This document shows, in pieces, positions 44,915 through 54,075 of a stretch of DNA of 64,000 nucleotides (positions within the stretch are counted from its first letter, which is position 1; every line of letters starts with the position of its first letter). A model generated the notes under the pieces. The model had not been told where the DNA came from. It saw only the letters and a program-made list of their open reading frames with translations, and made no database searches. This DNA is from Asanoa sp. WMMD1127. GTDB lineage: Bacteria; Actinomycetota; Actinomycetes; Mycobacteriales; Micromonosporaceae. Location of the stretch: positions 4,712,001 to 4,776,000 of the forward strand of contig NZ_JARUBP010000001.1 in assembly GCF_029626225.1 (NCBI RefSeq), given 5' to 3'. A program made the position numbers and the translations under genes.

Positions 44915-47422
44915 ATGCTCGCTCGCACGCTGCGGCTGCTCGCCGTGACGACGCTGATCGCGGGCCTGGGTGTGGTGGCGGCCGGCGCTCCGGCGCAGGC
45001 CGCCACCGTCACCTACCAGGCCGATCTCGCCACCGCGTTCCCCAACCCGGAACGCGGCTACCACAACCGTTACGAGATCATCAACGACCCGGCGGTCAAC
45101 GACTACGTCAACGCCGCCACGATCCCGGGCTTCAACCCGGACCTGCTGGACCGGACGTTCGCCCGCGCGCGGGCCAACGGCAACCGGCTGATCCACAGCT
45201 ACGTGCACCTCGACAAGTACCGGACCGCCCCGTTGCCGCAGGCGCTGCTGGACAACCTGGCCTCCGGGCTGGCCGCGGTGCGGGCCGCCGGCATGAAGGC
45301 GGTGCTGCGGCCGGCGTACACCTGGGACGGTTATGTCAGTGTCGACGAGGCGCGGATCCTCGCGCACATCGAAGCGCTCAACGCCGTCATCGCCGCCAAT
45401 GCCGACGTGGTGCTGCACCTGGAGGTCGGCTATCTCGGGGCGTGGGGTGAGTGGCACACCGGCGGGCTCACCAACCCGTCGGCGGTCGAGGAGGCGCCGG
45501 CCCGCTACCGCATCATGAAGCGGATCGCCGACACCACCCCGGCCACGGTCCCGCTGGCGATGCGCTATCCCATCTACATCAAGGAGGTCGTCGACCCGAC
45601 GTCGTGCGTCGTGCCGACCGGCTGCACGCTGACCCAGGCGCAGCGGGACCGCATCGGGTTCCACAACGACTGCTTCCTGGCCGACTACAACGACATGGGC
45701 ACCTACGACAACCCGTCCTGGATGGGTTGGTACACCATCGAGCAGAAGAAGCAGTGGATGTACGACCTGGCCACGTCGGCCGGGCACAACAAGATGGTCG
45801 GCGGGGAGACCTGCGGCGCCGACGGCTACAACGACGCCGCCTGTGTCAACGCGCAGACCGAGATGCAGAAGCTCAACTTCACCGAGATCAACGAGGACTA
45901 CGCGGCCGTCAACACCGACAAGTGGAAGGCGACGACGCTGGCGGCCGGCGGCAACGACCCGGCCGAGACCTGCTTCGTGCGGATCAAGCGTAAGTTGGGC
46001 TATCGGTTGCGGTTGCTGGACGCCACGTTCCCGACGACCGTCGCGCCCGGTGGCGCCCTGAGCTTCACGGCGCGCCTCCACAACGACGGCTGGTCGGGGC
46101 TGGTCAAGACGCGACCCGTCTATCTCGTGCTCGACAACGGCACCAACCGCTACAACCTGCCGCTGTCGGGCGTCGACCCGCGCAGCTGGCTCGCCGGCCC
46201 GGCGACGGTGACCGCGAACGTCACCGTGCCGGGCGGCGCGGCGGCGGGCGCCTACAAGCTGGCGCTGTGGTTGCCGGATCCGGTGGCCGCGCTGCAGTCG
46301 CGGCCGGACTACTCGATCCGGCTGGCCAACACGGGCACCTGGGACGCGGCCAAGGGCTACAACGTGCTGGCCTCCTCGGTCACGGTCGGATCGTGCTCCG
46401 GCGACTGCGCCGCGCCGTCGGCGCCGACGGGTCTCGCGGTGTCGGGGGTGACGAACACGTCGGTGTCGCTGTCGTGGACGGGCGCCACCGACAACGTCGG
46501 GGTGACCGGCTACCAGGTCTGGCGCGGCGGCACCCAGGTCGGCACCGTCACCGGCACGTCCTTCACCGACACGGGCCGTTCGCCGGGACAGACCTACCAG
46601 TACTCGGTGCGGGCCGTCGACGCGGCCGGCAACGTGTCCGGACCCTCCGCCACCGTGTCGGCCACGACGACCGGGTGCTCCGGTGACTGCACGGCGCCGA
46701 GCGCGCCGACGCTGTCGTCGCCGGCCAGGACCGACACGTCGGTGTCGCTGTCGTGGACAGGCGCCACGGACAACGTCGGGGTGACCGGCTACGAGGTGTT
46801 CCGCGGCACGACCCTGGTCGGCAGCCCGACGGGCACCTCGTTCACGGACACCGGCCGCACCCCGTCCACCGCCTACAGCTACACGGTGCGGGCCCGCGAC
46901 GCGGCGGGGAACCGGTCGGCGGCCAGCAACACGGTCACCGTCACCACCGATGCCACCCCGCCTCCGCCGACCGGGTTGGTGTTGGACAACTTCGACGGCA
47001 CACCGGCCTACCCGTCACAGAATGACCTCGGCAAGTGGACGGGTGGCAACTGCTTCCTGGACGGCGGCGGTTCGGGTGTGGTCAGCGGTGGGGCGTTGAG
47101 CCTGCGCTACAACAACTGTGGCTGGTTCGGCTCGGACGTCGGCGTGGACCTCTCGTCCCGTACCTATCTGGTGGTGCGGGTCAAGGGCGCCGCCGGGGGA
47201 GAGCAGAGCCACTTCAACCTGAGTTTGGGTGGCGCGACCAAGGTGTTCGGGGACTTCACGTTGGACGGTGGTGCGCGCCCCGTCATCACCACGGCCTATC
47301 AGGACATCAGGATTCCCATGGCGGCGAACGGCATCAACCGCAACTCGCCGTCGCAGCTCGCGATGGGTTTCTGGTACGGCGGCAGCTCGACCATCACCAT
47401 CGACCACATCACCTTCCAGTAA
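44915..47422 (+). CDS. Secreted DUF4874/DUF4832 protein with two fibronectin-III domains and a C-terminal binding domain
   Basis: 835 residues; signal peptide cut near AQA. The N-terminus FPNPERGYHNRYEI and HSYVHLDKYRTAPLPQALLD matches DUF4874, followed by LEVGYLGAWGEWHTG (the shared GEWHT Glu) and a DUF4832 beta-sandwich. From the CSGDC at 46394 the tail is the same two fibronectin-III domains plus jelly-roll-like domain as the upstream gene. It starts 12 bp after that gene, in the same direction, so one transcript is likely. The catalytic-like domain is clearly diverged from the other two, so the trio probably covers different linkages. Confidence 0.8.
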   Translation: MLARTLRLLAVTTLIAGLGVVAAGAPAQAATVTYQADLATAFPNPERGYHNRYEIINDPAVNDYVNAATIPGFNPDLLDRTFARARANGNRLIHSYVHLDKYRTAPLPQALLDNLASGLAAVRAAGMKAVLRPAYTWDGYVSVDEARILAHIEALNAVIAANADVVLHLEVGYLGAWGEWHTGGLTNPSAVEEAPARYRIMKRIADTTPATVPLAMRYPIYIKEVVDPTSCVVPTGCTLTQAQRDRIGFHNDCFLADYNDMGTYDNPSWMGWYTIEQKKQWMYDLATSAGHNKMVGGETCGADGYNDAACVNAQTEMQKLNFTEINEDYAAVNTDKWKATTLAAGGNDPAETCFVRIKRKLGYRLRLLDATFPTTVAPGGALSFTARLHNDGWSGLVKTRPVYLVLDNGTNRYNLPLSGVDPRSWLAGPATVTANVTVPGGAAAGAYKLALWLPDPVAALQSRPDYSIRLANTGTWDAAKGYNVLASSVTVGSCSGDCAAPSAPTGLAVSGVTNTSVSLSWTGATDNVGVTGYQVWRGGTQVGTVTGTSFTDTGRSPGQTYQYSVRAVDAAGNVSGPSATVSATTTGCSGDCTAPSAPTLSSPARTDTSVSLSWTGATDNVGVTGYEVFRGTTLVGSPTGTSFTDTGRTPSTAYSYTVRARDAAGNRSAASNTVTVTTDATPPPPTGLVLDNFDGTPAYPSQNDLGKWTGGNCFLDGGGSGVVSGGALSLRYNNCGWFGSDVGVDLSSRTYLVVRVKGAAGGEQSHFNLSLGGATKVFGDFTLDGGARPVITTAYQDIRIPMAANGINRNSPSQLAMGFWYGGSSTITIDHITFQ
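46394..47422 (+). repeat. Duplicated 3'-terminal module, copy 2
   Basis: Second 1029-bp copy of the fibronectin-III pair plus binding domain (see 43874-44902). Differences cluster in the first fibronectin domain, where one copy has SRDGALAG and the other WRGGTQVG, and are rare in the binding domain. Confidence 0.85.
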
Positions 47423-47464
47423 GCACGACCGCGACGCTGGCCGCGTCGGATCCACGGAGGACAG

Positions 47465-48751
47465 TTGACCACCATCGTCTTTCTCGGCGCGGGCAGCGTC
47501 GTCTTCACCCGCGAGCTGTTGACCGACATCTTCGCCTTCCCGGAGCTGGCCGACGCCCGCATCGTCCTGCACGACATCGACAACGAACGGCTGGAGACCG
47601 CGTCGGCCCTGGCCGCCCGGGTCGCCGAGGCCAGCGGCGCCCGCCCGGAGGTCCGAGCGACGACCGACCGCCGGGCCGCGCTCGACGGCGCCGACTTCGT
47701 GATCAACACCATCCAGGTCGGCATGTACGCGGCCACCCGCACCGACTTCGACGTGCCCGCCCGGTTCGGGCTGCGCCAGACGATCGGCGACACGATCGGC
47801 GTCGGCGGCATCTTCCGCGGGCTGCGCACGTTCCCGGTGCTGGCCGGCATCGCCGCCGACATGGCCGAGCTGTGTCCCGACGCCTGGCTGCTCAACTACA
47901 CCAACCCGATGGCCATGAACGTCACCTACCTGGCCCGGGTGGCGCCGCGGCTGCGGGTGCTGGGCCTCTGCCACTCCGTCCACTGGACGGTGCACGGCCT
48001 CTGCGAGCTGATCGGCGTGCCGTTCGAGGAGGTGTCCTACGACAGCGCCGGCGTCAACCACCAGGCGTGGATCCTGCGCTGGGAGCGGGACGGCGCCGAC
48101 CTCTACCCGGCCCTGGACGAGGCGATCGCGGCCGACCCCGAGCTGCGCCGCCGCGTCCGCGTCGACCTCTACCGGCGGCTCGGCTACTACCCGACCGAGA
48201 CCAGCGAGCACTCCGCCGAGTACGTGCCGTGGTACCTGCGCCACGACGCGGAGATCGCACGGCTGCGCATCCCGGTCGGCGCCTACCTGGGCATCTCCGA
48301 GGACAACCTGCTTGTCTACGCCGCCACCCGCGCCGATCCGGGGCCGGTCGAGCTGCGCCGGGACGCGACGGAGTACGCGCCGCAGGTCATCCACAGCATG
48401 GTCACCGGCACGCCGCGGCGGATCGTGGCCAACGTGGCCAACCGCGGCCTGATCGGCAACCTGCCCGACGGCTTCGCGGTCGAGGTGCCGGCGGTCGTCG
48501 ACGCGACGGGCGCCCGGCCGCAGCCGATGGGCGACCTCCCACCGCAGCTCGCCGCCGTCAACCGCCCCTACGCCAGCGTCGGCGAGCTCACCGTCGCCGC
48601 GGCGGTCACCGGTGACCCCCGGCTCGTCCGCCAGGCCGCGATGGTCGACCCGAACACCGCGGCGTCGCTGACCCTCGACGCGATCTGGGCGATGTGCGAC
48701 GCGCTCACGGAGGCCCACGGCGACCTGCTGCCCGAGGCGCTGCGGGCATGA
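47465..48751 (+). CDS. GH4 alpha-galactosidase-like enzyme (MelA type)
   Basis: 428 residues. Family 4 enzymes are NAD+- and Mn2+-dependent and cleave by an oxidation-elimination route. The Rossmann motif is FLGAGSVVFTREL; NYTNPMAMN and AGVNHQAW carry substrate and metal ligands. The motif GLCHSVHWT is the CHSV form seen in alpha-galactosidases such as MelA rather than the forms of phospho-glucosidases. TTG 47465 follows GGAGG with four bases between, and no ATG lies near. Cytoplasmic. It overlaps the kinase gene (ATGA). Confidence 0.88.
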   Translation: MTTIVFLGAGSVVFTRELLTDIFAFPELADARIVLHDIDNERLETASALAARVAEASGARPEVRATTDRRAALDGADFVINTIQVGMYAATRTDFDVPARFGLRQTIGDTIGVGGIFRGLRTFPVLAGIAADMAELCPDAWLLNYTNPMAMNVTYLARVAPRLRVLGLCHSVHWTVHGLCELIGVPFEEVSYDSAGVNHQAWILRWERDGADLYPALDEAIAADPELRRRVRVDLYRRLGYYPTETSEHSAEYVPWYLRHDAEIARLRIPVGAYLGISEDNLLVYAATRADPGPVELRRDATEYAPQVIHSMVTGTPRRIVANVANRGLIGNLPDGFAVEVPAVVDATGARPQPMGDLPPQLAAVNRPYASVGELTVAAAVTGDPRLVRQAAMVDPNTAASLTLDAIWAMCDALTEAHGDLLPEALRA

Positions 48752-49662
48752 CGGCCGACCTGCTCGTCGTCGGGGACGCGAACCCCGACGTCGTGCTCTC
48801 GGGGGCGCCGGCCGCGCTGCCCTACGGGCAGTTGGAGCGGCTGGTCGCCGGCGGCGCGCTGACGCTGGGCGGCTCCGCCGCGATCACTGCCTGCGGCGCG
48901 GCACGGCTCGGCCTGCGCACCGCCTTCGTGGGCCGGGTCGGCGCGGACCCGGCGGGCCGGTTCTGCCTGGACGCCCTGCGCGAGCGCGGCGTCGACGTCG
49001 CGGGCTGCGTCGTGGACCCGTCGGCGCCGACGGCGCTGACCGTGGTGCTCGCCTGCGGCGACGATCGCGCGATCCTCACCGCGCCCGGCTGCCTGCCGCT
49101 GCTGGACACGTCCGATGTGGACGCCGCCGGCGCCCGGCACGTCCACGTCGGCTCCTACTTCCTGCAGCCGCGGTTGGCCGCCGGCCTGCCGGCGTGGTTC
49201 GCCGCCCTGCGTGCCACCGGGACGACCACGTCGCTGGACACCAACGACGACCCGTCGGGTGGGTGGGACCGCGCCGGCGTCGCGGCCACGCTCGCGCACA
49301 CGGACGTCTTCCTGCCTAACCAGGCGGAGGCGCTGGCCCTGACCGGCGCCACCGACGTGGCCGCGGCGGCCCGGTCCCTCGCCGCCCTGACGCCCGGCAT
49401 CGTCGTGGTCAAGCGCGGCGCGGAGGGCGCGCTGGCCTGGACGGCTGACGGCCCGGCGCGCGTGCCCGGCCTGCCCGCGGCGCCGGTCGACACGGTCGGC
49501 GCGGGCGACAGCTTCAACGCCGGCTTCCTCGCGGCGCGCCTGGCCGGGCGGGACCTCGGGTCGAGCCTGCGCCTGGCCGCCGCCTGCGGCGCCCTCTCCA
49601 CCCGGTCCGCCGGCGGCACCGCCGCCCAACCGACCCTCGACGAAGCCCGCGGAGCGCTGTGA
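48748..49662 (+). CDS. PfkB-family carbohydrate kinase
   Basis: 304 residues. The C-terminal PfkB signature DTVGAGDSFNAGFLAARL holds the catalytic Asp and anion hole; the N-terminal glycine-rich GGSAAITACGAARLGL binds sugar. It should phosphorylate a monosaccharide or nucleoside made by the locus. ATG 48748 overlaps the GH4 stop, and the following gene start overlaps its own stop, so GH4, kinase and amidohydrolase form one coupled set. Confidence 0.87.
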   Translation: MTADLLVVGDANPDVVLSGAPAALPYGQLERLVAGGALTLGGSAAITACGAARLGLRTAFVGRVGADPAGRFCLDALRERGVDVAGCVVDPSAPTALTVVLACGDDRAILTAPGCLPLLDTSDVDAAGARHVHVGSYFLQPRLAAGLPAWFAALRATGTTTSLDTNDDPSGGWDRAGVAATLAHTDVFLPNQAEALALTGATDVAAAARSLAALTPGIVVVKRGAEGALAWTADGPARVPGLPAAPVDTVGAGDSFNAGFLAARLAGRDLGSSLRLAAACGALSTRSAGGTAAQPTLDEARGAL

Positions 49663-50711
49663 TGAGCCTGGCCGACCTGCGACTGCGGGACTACACGCCC
49701 GTGGCGGCCATCCGCCGCGAGCTGACCCACGTGCCGCGGGCCGCGGTGCCGGCCGTCGATGTGCACAACCACCTCGGACGGTGGCTGGGCGACGGGGACT
49801 GGCTGGCGCCCGACGTCCCGGCGCTGATCGACCTGATGGACGAGGTGGGCGTCCGCACGATCGTCAACCTCGACGGCCGCTGGGACGTCGAGCTCGACGC
49901 CAACCTCGCCCGCCTCGACCGGGCGTACCCCGATCGGTTCGTGACCTTCTGCCATCTCGACTGGTCGCTTCTGCACGGCCCCGACCCGACCGGCAAGCTG
50001 ATCGCCGGCCTGCGCCGCGCCCGCGACGCCGGCGCCCGCGGCGTCAAGGTCTGGAAGGACCTCGGCCTCACGGTGACCGACGCGAGCGGCGCGAAGGTGC
50101 TGCCCGACGACCCGCGCCTGTCCGACGTGTTCGCGGCCGCGGGCGAGCTCGGCCTGCCGGTGCTGATCCACACGGCGGACCCGATCGCGTTCTTCGCCCC
50201 GCTCGACGCCCGCAACGAACGGCTCGAGGAGCTGGCCGCCAACCCCGACTGGTGGTTCGGCGCGCCGGGTTACCCGAGCTTCGACCGCCTGATGGCCGCG
50301 CTGGAGGCGGTGGTCGCCCGGGCGCCCGGCACGACCTTCGTCGGCGCGCACGCCGGCTGCGCCGCCGAGGACCTGGCCTGGGTCGACGGGATGCTGACCC
50401 GCCACGCGAACTTCCACATCGACCTCGGCGGCCGCCTCGCCGAGCTCGGCCGCCAGCCGCGCGCGACCCGCCGGCTGATCCTCGCGCACCCGGACCGGGT
50501 CCTCTTCGGCTCGGACGCCTTCCCGCCGACCCGCGCGGCCTACGAGCTGTGGTGGCGGTTCCTGGAGACCGAGGACGAGTGCTTCCCGTACGCCCCCGGC
50601 GAAGCCGTGCCACCCCAGGGGCGCTGGGACATCTCGGCGATCGGCCTGCCACCCGAGATCCTGCCGCGCGTCTACGCCACCAACGCGCTCCGGGTCATGT
50701 CACCCCAGTAG
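49662..50711 (+). CDS. Amidohydrolase-family (COG2159) enzyme
   Basis: 349 residues from ATG 49662 (GTG 49659 is also possible). Metal-dependent TIM barrel: VDVHNHLG gives the HxH pair, then LIHTADP, FVGAHAGCAAED and LFGSDAFPPT supply the remaining ligands and the catalytic Asp. Members include decarboxylases and lactone hydrolases. Coupled to a sugar kinase and GH4, it could open a sugar lactone or act on a carboxylated sugar; this is inference. Its end overlaps the convergent peptidase gene by 12 bp. Confidence 0.82.
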   Translation: MSLADLRLRDYTPVAAIRRELTHVPRAAVPAVDVHNHLGRWLGDGDWLAPDVPALIDLMDEVGVRTIVNLDGRWDVELDANLARLDRAYPDRFVTFCHLDWSLLHGPDPTGKLIAGLRRARDAGARGVKVWKDLGLTVTDASGAKVLPDDPRLSDVFAAAGELGLPVLIHTADPIAFFAPLDARNERLEELAANPDWWFGAPGYPSFDRLMAALEAVVARAPGTTFVGAHAGCAAEDLAWVDGMLTRHANFHIDLGGRLAELGRQPRATRRLILAHPDRVLFGSDAFPPTRAAYELWWRFLETEDECFPYAPGEAVPPQGRWDISAIGLPPEILPRVYATNALRVMSPQ

Positions 50712-52727
50712 CTCCGGGCGTTGCCACTTCTCGCCTCGCACGTGGGTCGCCAGGAAGGCCAGCACGGTCTCGTACCAGATCCGGGCGTTGCCGGGTTTGA
50801 GGATCCAGTGGTTCTCGTCCGGGAAGTAGAGGAACTTGTGCGGGGTCGCGCCGTCGTCGTCGGCCGACCGCGACAGCAGGTCCCACCAGAGCCGCAGCGC
50901 CTCGCCGATCGGGACGCGGTAGTCCTTGTCGCCGTGGATGACCAGCATCGGCGTCGTGACGTTGTCGAGGAACCGGTGCGGCGAGTTGGCTTCGAGGCGC
51001 TCCGGGGTGAGCTCGCGCTCCCAGAAGAACGGCGCGTCGGTGGTCGTCATCATCTGGTCGAGCGCCCAGAGCGACGCGTGCGTGACGATCGCGGCGAAGC
51101 GGTCCGTGTGCCCGGCGATCCAGTTGGCCATGTAGCCGCCGAACGAGCCGCCCATCGCCGCGGTCCGGGTCCCGTCGACGGCGGCGTGCTCCTGCGCGGC
51201 GTCGGTGAGGGCCAGCAGATCGGTGTACGGCGCGTCGCCCCAGTCACCCCAGCCGCGCTCGATGAAGCCCTGCCCGTATCCCGTGGACAGCGCCGGGTCG
51301 GGCAACAGCACCGCGTAGCCGTGCGCCACCGCGATCCACGGGTTCCACCGCCACGTCCACGAGTTCCACGAGCCGACCGGGCCGCCGTGGATCCATAGCA
51401 GCAGCGGCGCCGCCGGGCCGTCGGCCGGCAGCGCGAGCCAGGCCCGCAGCGGTGTGCCGTCGACGGCGGTCGCGGTCACCTCGGTCAGCCGGCCGGGCAC
51501 GGACAGCGTGGCGCCGGGCGGACCGGGCAGCGGCTCCGGGGCGCCGCCGGCCCCGTCCAGCGCGACCCGGACCGGCCCGGGCGGGCTGTTGATCGCGCTG
51601 CGCAGCGCGTAGACCCAGGCCCCGTCGGGCGAGATCCGGACGTCGGTGTAGGCGCCGTCGTCGTCGGTCAGCCGGGTCACGGCCCCGGTCGCGCCGTCGA
51701 CCCGCCAGAGCGGCGCACGGCCCTGGTCGTCGGCCGCCACCACCAGCGCCGCGCCGTCCGGAGTCCACCGTGGACTGCCGGGCAGCCGGTCCCAGGCCCG
51801 GGTCAGGTCCCGCGCCGGTCCGCCGGCCACCGGCAGCACGGCGAGCCACGCGTCCTCCGGCACGTCCAGAGTGGACCGGCGGCGCACGACGACCGCCACC
51901 TCCTCGCCGGAGGGCGACACGCGCGGCGCGCCGTACTCGTGGTCGGCGTCGTCGGCCAGCACGCGCCGCTCGCCGGTGGCGACGTCGATCGCGACGAGCG
52001 TGACCCGTTCGGACCCGCCCCGCTCGGCCACCGTCCAGGTGGTGACCACGGTGCGGCCGTCCGGCGCGACGTCCCACTCGCCCTCGTCACCCAGCGCGCG
52101 GCCGGCGTAGCCGGTGAGGTCGCGCAGGGTGAGGTCCGCGTCGTCGGTGCCGAGGTCGGCGGCGAGGTCGGCGGCGAGCAGGCGCGGCCGGTCGGGACCG
52201 AGGTCGTGGTCCCAGAACCGGACCGGATATTCCTCGTGCAGGATCGCCGAGACGCCGGCCTCCTTGCGCCGGGTGCGGAGCTCCTTGTCGCCCGCCAGGT
52301 CGGCCGAGGGCAGGAGCGCGGCGCCGGCCACCACCGTTCCGCTCGCGCTGACCACCACGCCCTGGATGCCGCCGGGCGGCTTGGCGATCACCCGCGCGTC
52401 GCCGCCGCCGGCGGGCTGCAGCCACAGCGCCGGCCCCGCGTCGTCGTCGTCCTCGCCCTCGGCGCCGGGCCGGGTCGAGGTGAACAGCAGGTCGCCGGCA
52501 GGGGTGAAGGCGGCCGCCGCTTCGCCCTTGCCACTGCGGGTCAGGCGCCGAGCCGGCCGCTGACCGTTCGGGTCGACCTCCCACAGCGCCGTGCTGTAGC
52601 GGGCGTTCTTGGCGTCCGGGGTCGCCACGCCCACGACGAGCCGGCGGCCGTCGGGGGAGAGCCACAGCCCGGCCAGTCGCGGCAGCCGCACGTACGCGTC
52701 GAGGTCCAGAAAGGGGTTGGCGGTCAT
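50700..52727 (-). CDS. S9 prolyl-oligopeptidase-like serine peptidase
   Basis: 675 residues: an N-terminal beta-propeller (residues 1-410, repeated VSPSGEEVAVVV-type blades) and a C-terminal alpha/beta hydrolase. The triad is Ser in MGGSFGGYMANW, Asp in HGDKDYRVP and His in PDENHWILKPGN. Relatives are acylaminoacyl-peptidases and dipeptidyl-peptidases that trim short peptides. No signal peptide. ATG 52727 begins MTANPFLDLDAYVRLPRLAG, as in the family. Full length. Confidence 0.9.
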   Translation of the reverse strand: MTANPFLDLDAYVRLPRLAGLWLSPDGRRLVVGVATPDAKNARYSTALWEVDPNGQRPARRLTRSGKGEAAAAFTPAGDLLFTSTRPGAEGEDDDDAGPALWLQPAGGGDARVIAKPPGGIQGVVVSASGTVVAGAALLPSADLAGDKELRTRRKEAGVSAILHEEYPVRFWDHDLGPDRPRLLAADLAADLGTDDADLTLRDLTGYAGRALGDEGEWDVAPDGRTVVTTWTVAERGGSERVTLVAIDVATGERRVLADDADHEYGAPRVSPSGEEVAVVVRRRSTLDVPEDAWLAVLPVAGGPARDLTRAWDRLPGSPRWTPDGAALVVAADDQGRAPLWRVDGATGAVTRLTDDDGAYTDVRISPDGAWVYALRSAINSPPGPVRVALDGAGGAPEPLPGPPGATLSVPGRLTEVTATAVDGTPLRAWLALPADGPAAPLLLWIHGGPVGSWNSWTWRWNPWIAVAHGYAVLLPDPALSTGYGQGFIERGWGDWGDAPYTDLLALTDAAQEHAAVDGTRTAAMGGSFGGYMANWIAGHTDRFAAIVTHASLWALDQMMTTTDAPFFWERELTPERLEANSPHRFLDNVTTPMLVIHGDKDYRVPIGEALRLWWDLLSRSADDDGATPHKFLYFPDENHWILKPGNARIWYETVLAFLATHVRGEKWQRPELLG

Positions 52728-52760
52728 CGGGCCTTTCTACCACCGTGCCGCCGCGCGGGT

Positions 52761-53405
52761 TCAGATCCGCAGCCGGTGCCACCAACGACGGGGTCCGGTG
52801 TCCGGCGCCGGCGGCGGGGCGCCCGGGTCCCGGTCGCGGGCCGCGTCGAAGTAGTCGCCGCCCTTGGACCGGACGTTGTCGGTGCCCCAGTTGCGATCGC
52901 GGGGCACCTTGACCATGCGCGGGATGTGCTTGCGGCAATGGATGAAGGCCTCGTCGACGTCGAGCCGCACCCACCGCTCGGGCGCGCGCCCGGCGTCGTC
53001 CACCCAGGGGTACGCGTCGCGCATCTCGCCGTTCTCCACGATGGTCGCCCGGCCGTTGACGTGCAGGCCGATGAGCTCCTGGAAGTCGACGAAGAGGAGG
53101 CCGGCGTGCCGGTTGGTCGAGATGTTGCCGAGCCCGGCCATGACGCCGTTGCCCCGGTATTCCGGCCAGGCCAGCTGGCCCTCGTTGAGCACCACGACGA
53201 AGCCCGGCGGCCCCGCCCGGAACGTCGCGTCGCAGTTGCCGCCGCGGTCGGCGGTGGCCACGAACATCATCTCCTGGCGGCCGACGAACTCCCGCATCGC
53301 GTGGTTGAGGTGGTCGAGCAGCTGCGTGTCGTAGAAGCGCCGGGCCCGTTCCTCGGTGCCGTAGACGACCTGGAGCAGCCGCTCACCGACCAGGTCAGTG
53401 CTCAC
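52761..53405 (-). CDS. Pyridoxamine 5'-phosphate oxidase-fold (PPOX) protein
   Basis: 214 residues from GTG 53405; the open frame upstream of it is Arg/Cys/Trp-rich and not family-like. FVGRQEMMFVATADRGGNCD, WPEYRGNGVMAGLGNISTNR and GLLFVDFQ match the split-barrel FMN- or F420-binding fold. The C-terminal RLDVDEAFIHCRKHIPRM is typical of a subgroup annotated as PPOX family. Substrate unknown. The Pro-rich end (DPGAPPPAPDTGPRRWW) is low complexity. Confidence 0.78.
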   Translation of the reverse strand: MSTDLVGERLLQVVYGTEERARRFYDTQLLDHLNHAMREFVGRQEMMFVATADRGGNCDATFRAGPPGFVVVLNEGQLAWPEYRGNGVMAGLGNISTNRHAGLLFVDFQELIGLHVNGRATIVENGEMRDAYPWVDDAGRAPERWVRLDVDEAFIHCRKHIPRMVKVPRDRNWGTDNVRSKGGDYFDAARDRDPGAPPPAPDTGPRRWWHRLRI

Positions 53406-53514
53406 GTCCGTGGAACCCCGCACGCCGCCTCCCCGCCACCAGCTCCCTGACCAGCAGGTTCGCATCCGAGGCGGCCGGCGGTCGCACACCGTGTGCGATG
53501 CCGCCTGATCGGCG

Positions 53515-54075
53515 TCAGAGGTGCGCCACGACCAGGGTCGCCAGCTTCGTGGTGTCGGCCTGACTGCGCGCGTCCTGGGGTGCGTCCCGGACGCCCGTGG
53601 AGATCAGCAGCAGGTCGTCGCCGACCAGCACGAGGATCTGGCCGTTGGGGGTGTCCCAGTAGGCGTCGCTGCCGAGGCCCGGGATGGCCACCGCGTCCGC
53701 GGTGCGCTGGCTGGCGAACTGCCCCTTGTTGTCGGCGGCCCCGGCCGGCGTCAGCGCCGCCCGGTGACCCACGTTGGCGTAGCGGGTGTCGTCGGCGGTC
53801 CAGTAGACGCACGAGAGGAACTCGGTGTCGGTGGCGTCCGGCTCGACCTCCTTCGTGCGCGGCGTGGGGTTCATCGGCGCGTTCAGCACCGCGGCCGCGT
53901 CCTCGAAGCGGTGGAAGCCGCAGCCGGCCGCCGGCGAGGCTGGGGTGGCGGGGGCGGCCGTGGTCGCGACCGCCGCGGTGGTGGCCGGAGCGGCGGTCGG
54001 GTCGGCCGCCTCGCCGGCGCAGGCGGTCAGGGCGACGAGCGCCACCACGGGCACCGCGAACCTGATCGATCGCAT
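53515..54075 (-). CDS. Exported lipoprotein, DUF3558-like
   Basis: 186 residues. The signal peptide ends in the lipobox ALTACAG, then an Ala/Thr/Pro linker of about 30 residues typical of surface lipoproteins crossing the envelope, then a compact domain (FHRFEDAAAVLNAP, TEFLSCVYWTADD) resembling DUF3558. Two cysteines could form a disulfide. Function unknown. Divergent from pstS. Confidence 0.72.
   Translation of the reverse strand: MRSIRFAVPVVALVALTACAGEAADPTAAPATTAAVATTAAPATPASPAAGCGFHRFEDAAAVLNAPMNPTPRTKEVEPDATDTEFLSCVYWTADDTRYANVGHRAALTPAGAADNKGQFASQRTADAVAIPGLGSDAYWDTPNGQILVLVGDDLLLISTGVRDAPQDARSQADTTKLATLVVAHL

Noticed and set aside
44195-46081. 628-codon open frame on the minus strand through the DUF4832 genes
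   Set aside because: Mirror of the coding strand in GC-rich DNA; product is His/Arg/Val-rich with no family pattern, while the plus strand has signal peptides and clear domains.
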